DNA of 64,000 nucleotides, from assembly GCA_038252405.1 (NCBI GenBank), contig JBBSAJ010000003.1:1-64000 (forward strand). The letters are read 5' to 3'. Position 1 is the stretch's first letter; each line of letters begins with the position of its first letter. Shown here piece after piece: positions 57,188 through 64,000 of the stretch. The DNA comes from DATCDE01 sp038252405 (lineage in GTDB: Bacteria > Actinomycetota > Actinomycetes > Prado026). The notes under the pieces were generated by a model. It saw only the letters and a program-made list of their open reading frames with translations. It was not told the DNA's origin and made no database searches. The position numbers and the translations under genes are program-made.

Positions 57188-58216
57188 ATGAGGCTGTCGA
57201 CGCTGCTCCAGTACTCGGGCAACCCGCGGGAGGCGGCCGACTCGGTCGTGGCACTGGAGGACGCTGGCCTCGACATCGTCTGGGTGGCCGAGGCCTATGG
57301 CTTCGACTCCCCCACCCTCATGGGCTACCTCGCGGCCAAGACCGAGCGGGTACAGATCGGCTCGGCGATCCTCAACATCTACTCCCGCACCCCGGCCCTG
57401 ATCGCCCAGACGATCGCCGGACTGGACAACGTCAGCGGCGGCCGGGCCATCCTCGGCCTCGGCGCCTCCGGCCCGCAGGTCGTCGAGGGCTGGCACGGGG
57501 TCCCCTACGACCGACCGCTCGGCCGCACCCGCGAGCTGGTCGACCTGGTCCGGCGAGCGCTGCGGCGCGAGGTGCTCACCAACGAGGGCATCTTCACCCT
57601 GCCGCTTCCGGCCGGGCAGGGCACCGGCCTGGGCAAACCGCTGAAGATGCTCACCCACCCCGAGCGCTCCGCCGTCCCGATCTACGTCGCCGCGCTGGGA
57701 GTCAAGAGCGTCGAGTCAACGGCGGAGATCGCCGACGGCTGGCTGCCCTACCCCTACGCGCCCGAGCACGCCCGGGACGTCTGGGGGACAGCGCTGGACG
57801 CCGGCACTGCCAAGCGGTCAGCCGACCTGGCCCCGCTGGAGATCGCCGCAGGCGGCATGGTCGCCGTGGGCGACGACGTCAAGGGCCTGCTCGACCTGGC
57901 CCGGTCGCAGTTCGCGCTCTACATCGGCGGCATGGGTGCCAAGGGCAAGAACTTCTACAACGACCTGGTCAGCCAGTACGGCTTCGCGGCCGAGGCCGAG
58001 GAGATCCAGGACCTGTACCTCGAGGGCCACAAGAAGGAGGCCGAGGCGCTGGTCCCGGTCGAGCTGCTGGAGATGTGCAACCTGGTCGGTCCCGAGTCGT
58101 ACGTGAAGGAGCGCATCGCGGCCCTCCGCGAGTCGGGCGTGACCGTGCTGAACGTGACCCCCGTCGACCGTGACCCGGCCGGCCTCATCCGACGCCTCAA
58201 GGAGTGGACCAGCTAG
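57188..58216 (+). CDS. LLM-class F420-dependent oxidoreductase
   Basis: A 342-residue luciferase-like monooxygenase-fold protein. Typical stretches: LEDAGLDIVWVAEAYGFDSPTLMGYLA near the start, IGSAILNIYSRTPALIAQTI, and LGLGASGPQVVEGWHGVPYDRPLGR. The family in actinobacteria mostly uses coenzyme F420 for hydride transfer. GAGAGGGAACG precedes the ATG. Its stop is immediately followed by the acyl-CoA dehydrogenase ATG. Its substrate is probably the CoA-activated acid or its parent alcohol/ketone (inference). Confidence 0.9.
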   Translation: MRLSTLLQYSGNPREAADSVVALEDAGLDIVWVAEAYGFDSPTLMGYLAAKTERVQIGSAILNIYSRTPALIAQTIAGLDNVSGGRAILGLGASGPQVVEGWHGVPYDRPLGRTRELVDLVRRALRREVLTNEGIFTLPLPAGQGTGLGKPLKMLTHPERSAVPIYVAALGVKSVESTAEIADGWLPYPYAPEHARDVWGTALDAGTAKRSADLAPLEIAAGGMVAVGDDVKGLLDLARSQFALYIGGMGAKGKNFYNDLVSQYGFAAEAEEIQDLYLEGHKKEAEALVPVELLEMCNLVGPESYVKERIAALRESGVTVLNVTPVDRDPAGLIRRLKEWTS

Positions 58217-59356
58217 ATGCGGGAGATCTTCGCCGAGGAGCACGAGGCGTTCCGGGAGACGGTGCGCACCTTCATCGCGAAGGAGATCGCCCCGCACCAC
58301 GAGCAGTGGGAGCGCGACGGCATGGTCTCCCGGGAGGCCTGGCTGGCCGCCGGCCGCCAGGGGCTGCTCGGCTTCTTCGTCGAGGAGGAGTACGGCGGTG
58401 CGGGCGCCGACGACTTCCGGTACAACGCCGTCCTGGCCGAGGAGTTCACCTACGCCGGGTTCAGCGGCCCGGCGTTCGCGCTGCACAACGACATCATCGG
58501 CCCCTACCTCACCCGGCTGGCCACCCCGGAGCAGAAGCGCCGCTGGCTGCCCGGCTTCTGCTCCGGGGAGATCGTCACCGCGATCGCGATGACCGAGCCG
58601 GACGCCGGCAGCGACCTGCAGGGCATCAAGACCACTGCGGTCGACCAGGGTGACCACTACCTGCTCAACGGCAGCAAGACGTTCATCTCCAACGGGATCC
58701 TCTCCGACCTGGTCATCGTGGTCGCCAAGACCGACCCCGCCGCGGGCGCCCGGGGCATCAGCCTCCTCGTCGTCGAGCGGGGCATGCCGGGCTTCGACCG
58801 CGGCCGGCGCCTGGACAAGGTCGGCATGCGAGCCCAGGACACCGCCGAGCTGGTGTTCGCCGACGTCAAGGTGCCGAAGGAGAACCTGCTCGGCGCCGAG
58901 GGCAGCGGCTTCGTCTCACTGATGGAGAACCTGCCTCAGGAGCGGCTGTCGATCGCGATCGCGGCTGCAGCTGCCACCGAGCGGCTGCTGGAGATCTCGC
59001 TGGCCTACGCCAAGGAGCGGCAGGCGTTCGGCCGGCCGATCGGGTCCTTCCAGCACAACCGCTTCGTGCTCGCCGAGATGGCCACCCAGGCCCGGGTGGC
59101 CCGGGTGTTCGTCGACGACTGCATCGCCCGGCACACCCGGGGCGAGCTGGACATCGCCACCGCCGCGATGGCCAAGTGGTGGACGACGGAGGTCCAGAAG
59201 CAGGTCGTCGACCAGGCCGTGCAGCTGCACGGCGGGTACGGCTACATGCTCGAGTACCCGGTGGCCACGGCGTTCCTGGACACCCGGGTGCAGACCATCT
59301 ACGGGGGGACGACCGAGATCATGAAGGAGATCATCGGTCGCTCGCTGGGCGTGTAG
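58217..59356 (+). CDS. Acyl-CoA dehydrogenase
   Basis: A 379-residue flavoenzyme. The flavin-binding signature is AIAMTEPDAGSDLQGIKTTA. YLLNGSKTFISNG, FGRPIGSFQHNRFVLAEM and QLHGGYGYMLEYPV follow, then IYGGTTEIMKEIIGRSLG with the catalytic Glu. It introduces a 2,3 double bond in an acyl-CoA and passes electrons to ETF. It starts directly after the LLM gene stop, so the three genes form one unit. Confidence 0.93.
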   Translation: MREIFAEEHEAFRETVRTFIAKEIAPHHEQWERDGMVSREAWLAAGRQGLLGFFVEEEYGGAGADDFRYNAVLAEEFTYAGFSGPAFALHNDIIGPYLTRLATPEQKRRWLPGFCSGEIVTAIAMTEPDAGSDLQGIKTTAVDQGDHYLLNGSKTFISNGILSDLVIVVAKTDPAAGARGISLLVVERGMPGFDRGRRLDKVGMRAQDTAELVFADVKVPKENLLGAEGSGFVSLMENLPQERLSIAIAAAAATERLLEISLAYAKERQAFGRPIGSFQHNRFVLAEMATQARVARVFVDDCIARHTRGELDIATAAMAKWWTTEVQKQVVDQAVQLHGGYGYMLEYPVATAFLDTRVQTIYGGTTEIMKEIIGRSLGV

Positions 59357-59365
59357 GCCGACCAC

Positions 59366-60181
59366 GTGGGCCGGTACACCAACCTCCGGCGGATCGCGTC
59401 GCTCGACCCGGCCCGCGACCACGACCACGACCACGACCACGACGAGATCTTCCAGCTGACGACCCGGTTCGAGTTCCCCTGGGACGACCAGCAGGGCACG
59501 TCGTTCGCGTTCCTGCGCGACTACGGCATCCCCACGATCAGCCGGCTGCTCGACCACACCGGTCAGTTCGAGCACCACGGGCAGAAGCGCTACGACGACA
59601 CGATTCTGCTCGGCGCGGAGGCCACCGAGGACGGGCAGGAGTCCCCACGCGGGCGCCTGGCCACGCGGGACCTCAACCGGATCCACGGCCGGTTCGACAT
59701 CCCCAACGACGAGTTCGTCTACGTGCTGGCTACCACGGTCGCCGGGCCGAAGCGCTGGATCGACCGGCACGGCTGGCGGCCGCTGCACCCGCACGAGATC
59801 CGGTCCATGGCGATCGTCACCATCCGGTTCGTCGAGCTGATGGGGCTCAAGGGGCTGCCACGCACCTACCGGGGCTTCGAGCGGTGCCTGGACGAGTACG
59901 AGGCCGAGCGGTTCGACTTCGACTCGGCCAACCGGCGGGTCACCGAGGCGACCCTGCGGATCTTCGCGAGCTGGTTCCCGGCGCCGCTGCGCCCCGCGGT
60001 CACCCGGGCCGCCGTCGCGCTGATGGACGAGCCGCTGCGGGAGGCGCTGGGCCAGCCCCGGCAGCCGGCCCGGCTGACCAGCGAGCTGCACGGGGTGCTC
60101 CCTCGCGGACCTCGGGCCGGTCCCGGGCTGACCCCCCGTCAGCCGGCGGGGACGCAGTCCCACAAGACGCCGTGCTGTTGA
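59366..60181 (+). CDS. MpaB/DUF2236 family oxygenase-like protein
   Basis: A 271-residue protein of the DUF2236 (oxygenase MpaB) group: FEFPWDDQQGTSFAFLRDYGIP near the start, DTILLGAEATEDG, and DRHGWRPLHPHEIRSM. Relatives are haem-b latex-clearing-like oxygenases, but this form is short. The N-terminus carries an Asp-His repeat (DHDHDHDHDE) encoded by four tandem GACCAC units. GTG 59366 is 9 bases after the acyl-CoA dehydrogenase stop, so it belongs to that operon. Its 3' end overlaps the convergent secreted-protein gene by 43 bp. Confidence 0.8.
   Translation: MGRYTNLRRIASLDPARDHDHDHDHDEIFQLTTRFEFPWDDQQGTSFAFLRDYGIPTISRLLDHTGQFEHHGQKRYDDTILLGAEATEDGQESPRGRLATRDLNRIHGRFDIPNDEFVYVLATTVAGPKRWIDRHGWRPLHPHEIRSMAIVTIRFVELMGLKGLPRTYRGFERCLDEYEAERFDFDSANRRVTEATLRIFASWFPAPLRPAVTRAAVALMDEPLREALGQPRQPARLTSELHGVLPRGPRAGPGLTPRQPAGTQSHKTPCC
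59417..59440 (+). repeat. Four tandem GACCAC units in the MpaB-like gene
   Basis: A perfect 6-bp unit is repeated four times in frame, encoding alternating Asp and His. It is prone to slippage by whole units without frame loss. Confidence 0.85.
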
Positions 60182-60426
60182 GCAGCCGCCGAGGTTCCGG
60201 CACCCTGGAGGCCTGGCCCGCTGGTGGCCAGGCCGGAGGTGTAGCGACCCACCGTCCCAGGCGGGGCCTGGAAGAGCCCGTGCGGGGTCGCGGCCTGGTT
60301 GAGCTGGGCTACGCAGCCGGCCGCCGGGTTGGGCGAGGCCGCGAGGGCCGGGGCGGGAACGAGCCCGAGGCCGAGGACGGGCGTGGCCAGCAGGACGAGA
60401 CTCGCTGCGACACGGGAGCGATCCAT
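60139..60426 (-). CDS. Small secreted protein
   Basis: A 95-residue protein with a strong signal peptide (SLVLLATPVLGLGLVPAPALA, cleavage after ALA near residue 29) and two Cys in the mature part (AGCVAQ and WDCVPAG) that probably pair. AAGGAGACCACT precedes the ATG. The mature domain includes HGLFQAPPGTVGRYT. No family assigned. It follows the membrane-protein gene at 60471-61217 by 44 bp and is probably co-transcribed with it. Confidence 0.72.
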   Translation of the reverse strand: MDRSRVAASLVLLATPVLGLGLVPAPALAASPNPAAGCVAQLNQAATPHGLFQAPPGTVGRYTSGLATSGPGLQGAGTSAAAQQHGVLWDCVPAG

Positions 60427-60470
60427 AGTGGTCTCCTTCGGGTTGTGTTGACGGGCCGACGACGGTGCGT

Positions 60471-61217
60471 TCACAGGGCCGGCTGCGGGTCCCAGGTGGA
60501 GTCCGGGGTGCGAAGAACGGCGCGGGCCACCATCACCAGGCCCAGGCCCTGCAGGATCCCGCCGGCGACCTCGAACCACTCGCTGCCCAGGACCAGGCCG
60601 GCGATGTGCAGGGGCGGCCAGGCCATGACCGCCCAGCCGGCCCACCGGGGGACGACGGAGCTGCGCAGCAGGGCGATGCCCAGCAGGATCGTGCCGATCA
60701 GGTTGCCCAGCCCGAACAGGATGAACACCCAGAGGCCGCCCGGGTCGGCCGACCCACGGTCGATGACTGCGGCGTAGTCGGCCATCGGGCCGCCACGCTG
60801 GACCATGGCGAGAACGAAGAAGTTGCTGGACAGAATAGGCAGGTAGCAGATGTAGCCGGCGATCATCAGCACTCCGGCGACGAGCGAGAGCCGGGCGGCA
60901 TCCCGGCGCAGCACCTTCATCGCCGCCAGCAGCCCGGGCACCAACAACAGGCAGGCCAGCATGCCCAGCGACGCGATGAGCCGCAGCTGCTGTGGATGGG
61001 CACCGAACAGGGCCAGCGCGTGTGCCCCCGTGGAGTCGTCACCGCCATTCCTGGTCATCCAGGCGTACATCGCATTGATGACGACGAAGCCCCATGGCGC
61101 GAGCATCAACGCCACGGCGCTGCTCCGGCGACGGAACCGGGTGGTGGGCGCTGGCTGAGGCCAGCTGTCCGGCCCGGCGATCGCCGACCCGACGGCCCCG
61201 GTGGAACTGGTGGTCAT
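60471..61217 (-). CDS. Multi-pass membrane protein of unknown function
   Basis: A 248-residue protein with a polar N-terminus of about 35 residues and six hydrophobic helices (VALMLAPWGFVVINAMYAW, LGMLACLLLVPGLLAAM, LVAGVLMIAGYICYLPIL, VFILFGLGNLIGTILLGIAL, and two more). GGAAGGACCACGCC precedes the ATG at 61217. Layout and length resemble DUF4386-type proteins, but this is not firm. Confidence 0.7.
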   Translation of the reverse strand: MTTSSTGAVGSAIAGPDSWPQPAPTTRFRRRSSAVALMLAPWGFVVINAMYAWMTRNGGDDSTGAHALALFGAHPQQLRLIASLGMLACLLLVPGLLAAMKVLRRDAARLSLVAGVLMIAGYICYLPILSSNFFVLAMVQRGGPMADYAAVIDRGSADPGGLWVFILFGLGNLIGTILLGIALLRSSVVPRWAGWAVMAWPPLHIAGLVLGSEWFEVAGGILQGLGLVMVARAVLRTPDSTWDPQPAL

Positions 61218-61375
61218 GGCGTGGTCCTTCCGACGGTGGTGGTCCGGCCCGTCGAACGGTGCCGGCTGTCGGGGGTCCTGGCACGGGCAGCGGTTCCCGG
61301 CGACCCGGGAGGCTGCCCGGACCGATCGGGAGCGATTCCCGTGACGCCGGAGGCCGGACCGGCGACACTGCACGC

Positions 61376-63413
61376 ATGGATGGCCTGGTCGCAGCCCAGG
61401 GCGCCGTGGACCGCCGCCCCCGCGGACGGGCCGCGGTGACCGCCCTCGCCCTGCTGGCCGGCCTCGAGCTCGCCACGGCGGTGGTCGGGACGGTTGCCCT
61501 GGGCTGGTCCTGGCAGGAGGCCATGGACGCCTTCGTGGTCACCAACGCCACCATGGGGGCGGCGTTCTCGGTCAGCGGCGCGCTGATCACCTGGCACCGG
61601 TCGCGCAACCCCATCGGCTGGCTATTCCTCGCCGCCGGGGTGGCGTTCTCGACCTCCGCCGCCATGGTCCCGATCGCCACCCAGCTGAACTCCACGGGGA
61701 CGTCACCCGGGCTGCTGCGGCTGGCCCTCACCATGTTCATGTGGTCATGGCCGTGGGCTATCGGGCTGTGCCTGCCGCTGGCCCTGCTGCTGTTCCCCGA
61801 CGGCCGCCCGGCCTCCCGTCGCTGGCGGTTCGTCGTCCGGGCCGAGCTGGTGGCCGGCCCGATCTTCGTGATCTCGATGGCCACCAGTCCGAACCCGATC
61901 GACGGCTTCCCGGTGGGCTACCTCACCCTCGACGGCTACGACCGGCTGGCCCTGCTGTGGACGGCCGCGAGCTTCGCCGCGCTGTCGGTCTACGTGCTGT
62001 CGGTGGTCTCGCTGGCGGTCCGCTACCGGAACAGCGGCGAGCTGGCGCGCCGCCAGCTGCTCTGGCTGCTCCTGGCCTGCCTGCTCGTGCTGCCCGTGCT
62101 CGCGGTGTGGGGCCAACGTGGCGGGGCTGCCGACTGCGGTGCTCCTGTCCATCGCGCTGATCCCCGCGGCGGTGACCGTCGCCATCGTCCGGCACGAGCT
62201 GTTCGACATCCGGCTGGTCGTCTCGCGGGCGCTCGCCTGGACGTTGGCGTCCGCCGGGGTCGCCACGGGCTACCTCCTGCTCGTGGCCGGGCTGCAGCAG
62301 CAGGTGTCGGGGCGGGAGGGCCCCTCCGCGATCGCCACCGTCGCCGTCGCGCTGGCCGCTGCGCCGACACTGCCGCGGCTCCAAGGGTTCGTCGACCGAC
62401 GCATGTACGGCGACCGCGGCGATCCGGCCGGCGTCGCGTCGCGAGTCGGTACCCAGCTGACCGTCGGAGTGGATGCCGGACTGCCCGCAGTGGTGGAGGC
62501 GGTCTGCTCGGAGCTGCGGCTGCCCTACGTCGCCGTCCGGAGCGGTGCCGACCTGGTTGAGGCCGGGACACTGACCGGCCCAGTGCGCGAGCTGCCGCTG
62601 GACTTCGCCGGCAGCCGCGTGGGTGAGCTGCTGCTAGGCCTGCGGCCCGGGGAGCGGGAGCTGTCCGAGCCGGACCGCCGGGTGCTGACCCTGCTGGCGT
62701 CACCGCTCGCGGTCGCGCTGCACGCCACCGCGCTGTCCACCCAGCTGCAGCTGTCCAGGGAGCGGCTGGTGGCGACCCGCGAGGAGGAACGCCGCCGGCT
62801 GCAACGGGACCTGCACGACGAGCTCGGCGCCACCCTCACCGGGGTGGCGCTCAGCGCGGACGCCGCTGCGAACCTGCCCGACGTCGACCCAGCGAGCGCA
62901 CGGCAGCTGCTGGTGTCGCTGTGCGCCGACACCCGCGGCGCACTGGCCGACGTCCGACGCCTGATCGAGGACCTGCGGCCGCCGACGCTCGACGAGTACG
63001 GGCTCGTCGGCGCCCTCCGGCAACGGGCCCAGGCGATCGGACGGCGGGCGGATGGCACCCCGCTCAGGGTCGTCGTCCAGGCGCCCGTCGAGCTGCCCGC
63101 CCTGCCCGCGGCGGTGGAGGTCACCGGCTACCGAGTCGTGACCGAGGCGCTGACGAACGTCGTCAAGCACTCCAGTGCCACCACGGCGACGGTGACGGTC
63201 GGCGTCGTGGACGACCTCGCCGCCCCGGCCCAGCTGCTGATCGAGGTGCGGGACGGCGGCCGCCCGAGCGAGCCGTGGTTCGGCGGGGTGGGGCTCGGCG
63301 CGATGCGTGAACGGGTGAGCGAGCTCGGCGGCACGGTGGTGGCCGGACCGTCCCCCGACGGCGGACTGGTCCGCGCCACGCTGCCCATGCCCAAGGTCGG
63401 TGTGGCCCCATGA
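61376..63413 (+). pseudogene. NarL-type sensor histidine kinase, frameshifted
   Basis: Two overlapping frames carry one kinase. The first (from ATG 61376) encodes several membrane helices up to LLVLPVLAVWG. The second, from about 62118 (VAGLPTAVLLSIALIPAA), continues through another helix pair, a GAF-like segment and the HisKA_3 motif EERRRLQRDLHDELGATLTG. The HATPase_c domain (ALTNVVKHSSA, GGVGLGAMRERV) completes it. A single-base shift at about 62105-62118 separates them. Both halves look conserved, so the lesion is recent or a sequence error. A GTG at 62118 could still yield a truncated kinase. The stop overlaps the response regulator ATG. Confidence 0.78.
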
Positions 63414-64000
63414 GCGAGCCGACCGGCTCGCAGGGAACCGACGGCGAGCACGTCATCCGGGTGGTCATCGCCGACGACCACCCGGTCGTCCGGGCCGGAC
63501 TCGCCGCCCTGCTGCAGAGCCTGCCCGGGTTCGAGGTCGTCGGTGTCGCCACGACCGGCCGCGAGGCGCTCCGCGAGGTCGTCACCGGCCGGCCCGACGT
63601 CGCCGTGCTCGACCTGCAGATGCCGGACGTCGACGGGCTCACCGCGATCCGTGAGCTGGGCCGGGCGGCGCCCTCCGTGGCGGTGCTCGTGCTCACCATG
63701 TTCGGCGACGACGACTCGGTGTTCGCCGCCATGCGCGCCGGCGCCCGCGGCTACCTGGTGAAGGGAGCCGACCAGGACGAGATCGCGCGAGCCATCCGGG
63801 CGGTCGCAGCCAGTGAGGCGATCTTCGGTCCGGGAGTCGCCCAACGGGTGCTGTCCCTGTTCAGCGCGCCGATGGCCGGCCCGGAGCCGTTCCCCGACCT
63901 CACGCCCCGCGAGCGCGACGTCCTCTCGCTGCTGGCGGACGGCCTGCCGAACGCGGACATCGCCGAACGGCTGGCCATCGCGCCCAAGACCGTGGCCAAC
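63410..64000 (+). CDS. LuxR/NarL-family response regulator, 3' end outside window
   Basis: The first 197 residues are present. The receiver domain has DD 22-23, phospho-acceptor Asp68 (VAVLDLQMPDVDGL) and Lys118 (GYLVKGA). The start of the LuxR helix-turn-helix follows (LTPRERDVLSLLADGLPN .. LAIAPKTVAN). The ATG overlaps the kinase stop as ATGA, so the two form a cognate pair. The recognition helix is cut by the window edge. Confidence 0.93.
   Translation, partial: MSEPTGSQGTDGEHVIRVVIADDHPVVRAGLAALLQSLPGFEVVGVATTGREALREVVTGRPDVAVLDLQMPDVDGLTAIRELGRAAPSVAVLVLTMFGDDDSVFAAMRAGARGYLVKGADQDEIARAIRAVAASEAIFGPGVAQRVLSLFSAPMAGPEPFPDLTPRERDVLSLLADGLPNADIAERLAIAPKTVAN

Noticed and set aside
54356..57658. 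1100-codon minus-strand frame across GH3, ligase and LLM genes
   Set aside because: It joins an alternate frame of GH3 to antisense of two good genes.
1..64000. tRNA or rRNA genes
   Set aside because: No stretch with the conserved T-arm or cloverleaf pattern and no rRNA-like sequence was seen on reading. A dedicated tRNA scan was not possible.

Overview
The window is a very GC-rich actinobacterial chromosome segment. This is inferred from GTG starts, frequent 4-bp stop/start overlaps, F420- and mycothiol-type enzymes (an LLM-class oxidoreductase and a DinB/maleylpyruvate-isomerase-type protein) and NarL/LuxR two-component systems. No rRNA, tRNA, CRISPR array, phage module or plasmid function was seen. 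All assignments come from reading the sequence; no database was searched.

Layout. 1-2845 is a scarred border: an ABC ATPase with its Walker A region deleted, a small membrane protein and a complete IS1380-type insertion sequence. 2857-7948 is an NAD-dependent formate dehydrogenase operon, fdsG-fdsB-fdsA, whose FdsA ends in an FdsD-like segment; the IS ends 11 bp past the fdsA stop. 8241-15108 (minus strand) holds a berberine-bridge-type flavoprotein, a CWB2/NlpC-P60 wall hydrolase, a YhhN-type lysoplasmalogenase and a penicillin-acylase-family hydrolase. 15254-19150 is a tight plus-strand operon: three membrane proteins (one only 59 aa), an ABC permease/ATPase pair and a TetR regulator. 19214-20720 holds a PNPOx-like protein, a Mut7-C protein and an acetyltransferase remnant. 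20900-27054 is a signalling cluster: a LuxR response regulator, a double-module sensor kinase, a PQQ-like lipoprotein, secreted proteins and a DinB-type enzyme. 27345-28655 is a Cys-rich protein of unknown function.

28954-35231 is the most coherent metabolic unit: a GntR regulator, a lactonase-like metallo-beta-lactamase protein, a hydroxyacid-oxoacid transhydrogenase, an FmdB-type zinc ribbon and a large FAD/Fe-S D-2-hydroxyacid dehydrogenase. Together they could open a gamma-lactone, oxidise 4-hydroxybutyrate at the expense of 2-oxoglutarate, and reoxidise the D-2-hydroxyglutarate formed. 35293-46734 holds a decayed matrixin protease, an HSL-type esterase, hrpA with a NUDIX/TetR/hydrolase operon, an MFS exporter and a nuclease-helicase (DUF2075) protein divergent from a MazG-like pyrophosphohydrolase. 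47288-53000 holds two pirins, a DUF5302 protein, a NUDIX-NYN fusion, an EamA-like exporter, a VIT1-type transporter, an Smr protein and small membrane proteins. 53056-64000 holds a GH3 glycosidase, an acyl-CoA operon (ligase, LLM oxidoreductase, acyl-CoA dehydrogenase, MpaB/DUF2236), two small-protein genes and a frameshifted sensor kinase with its response regulator, which runs off the window.

The most unusual feature is a family of eight 50-bp imperfect palindromes between 12541 and 43151. They align without gaps, occur twice as inverted pairs about 30 bp apart, and in six cases supply the TGA stop codon of the adjacent gene.
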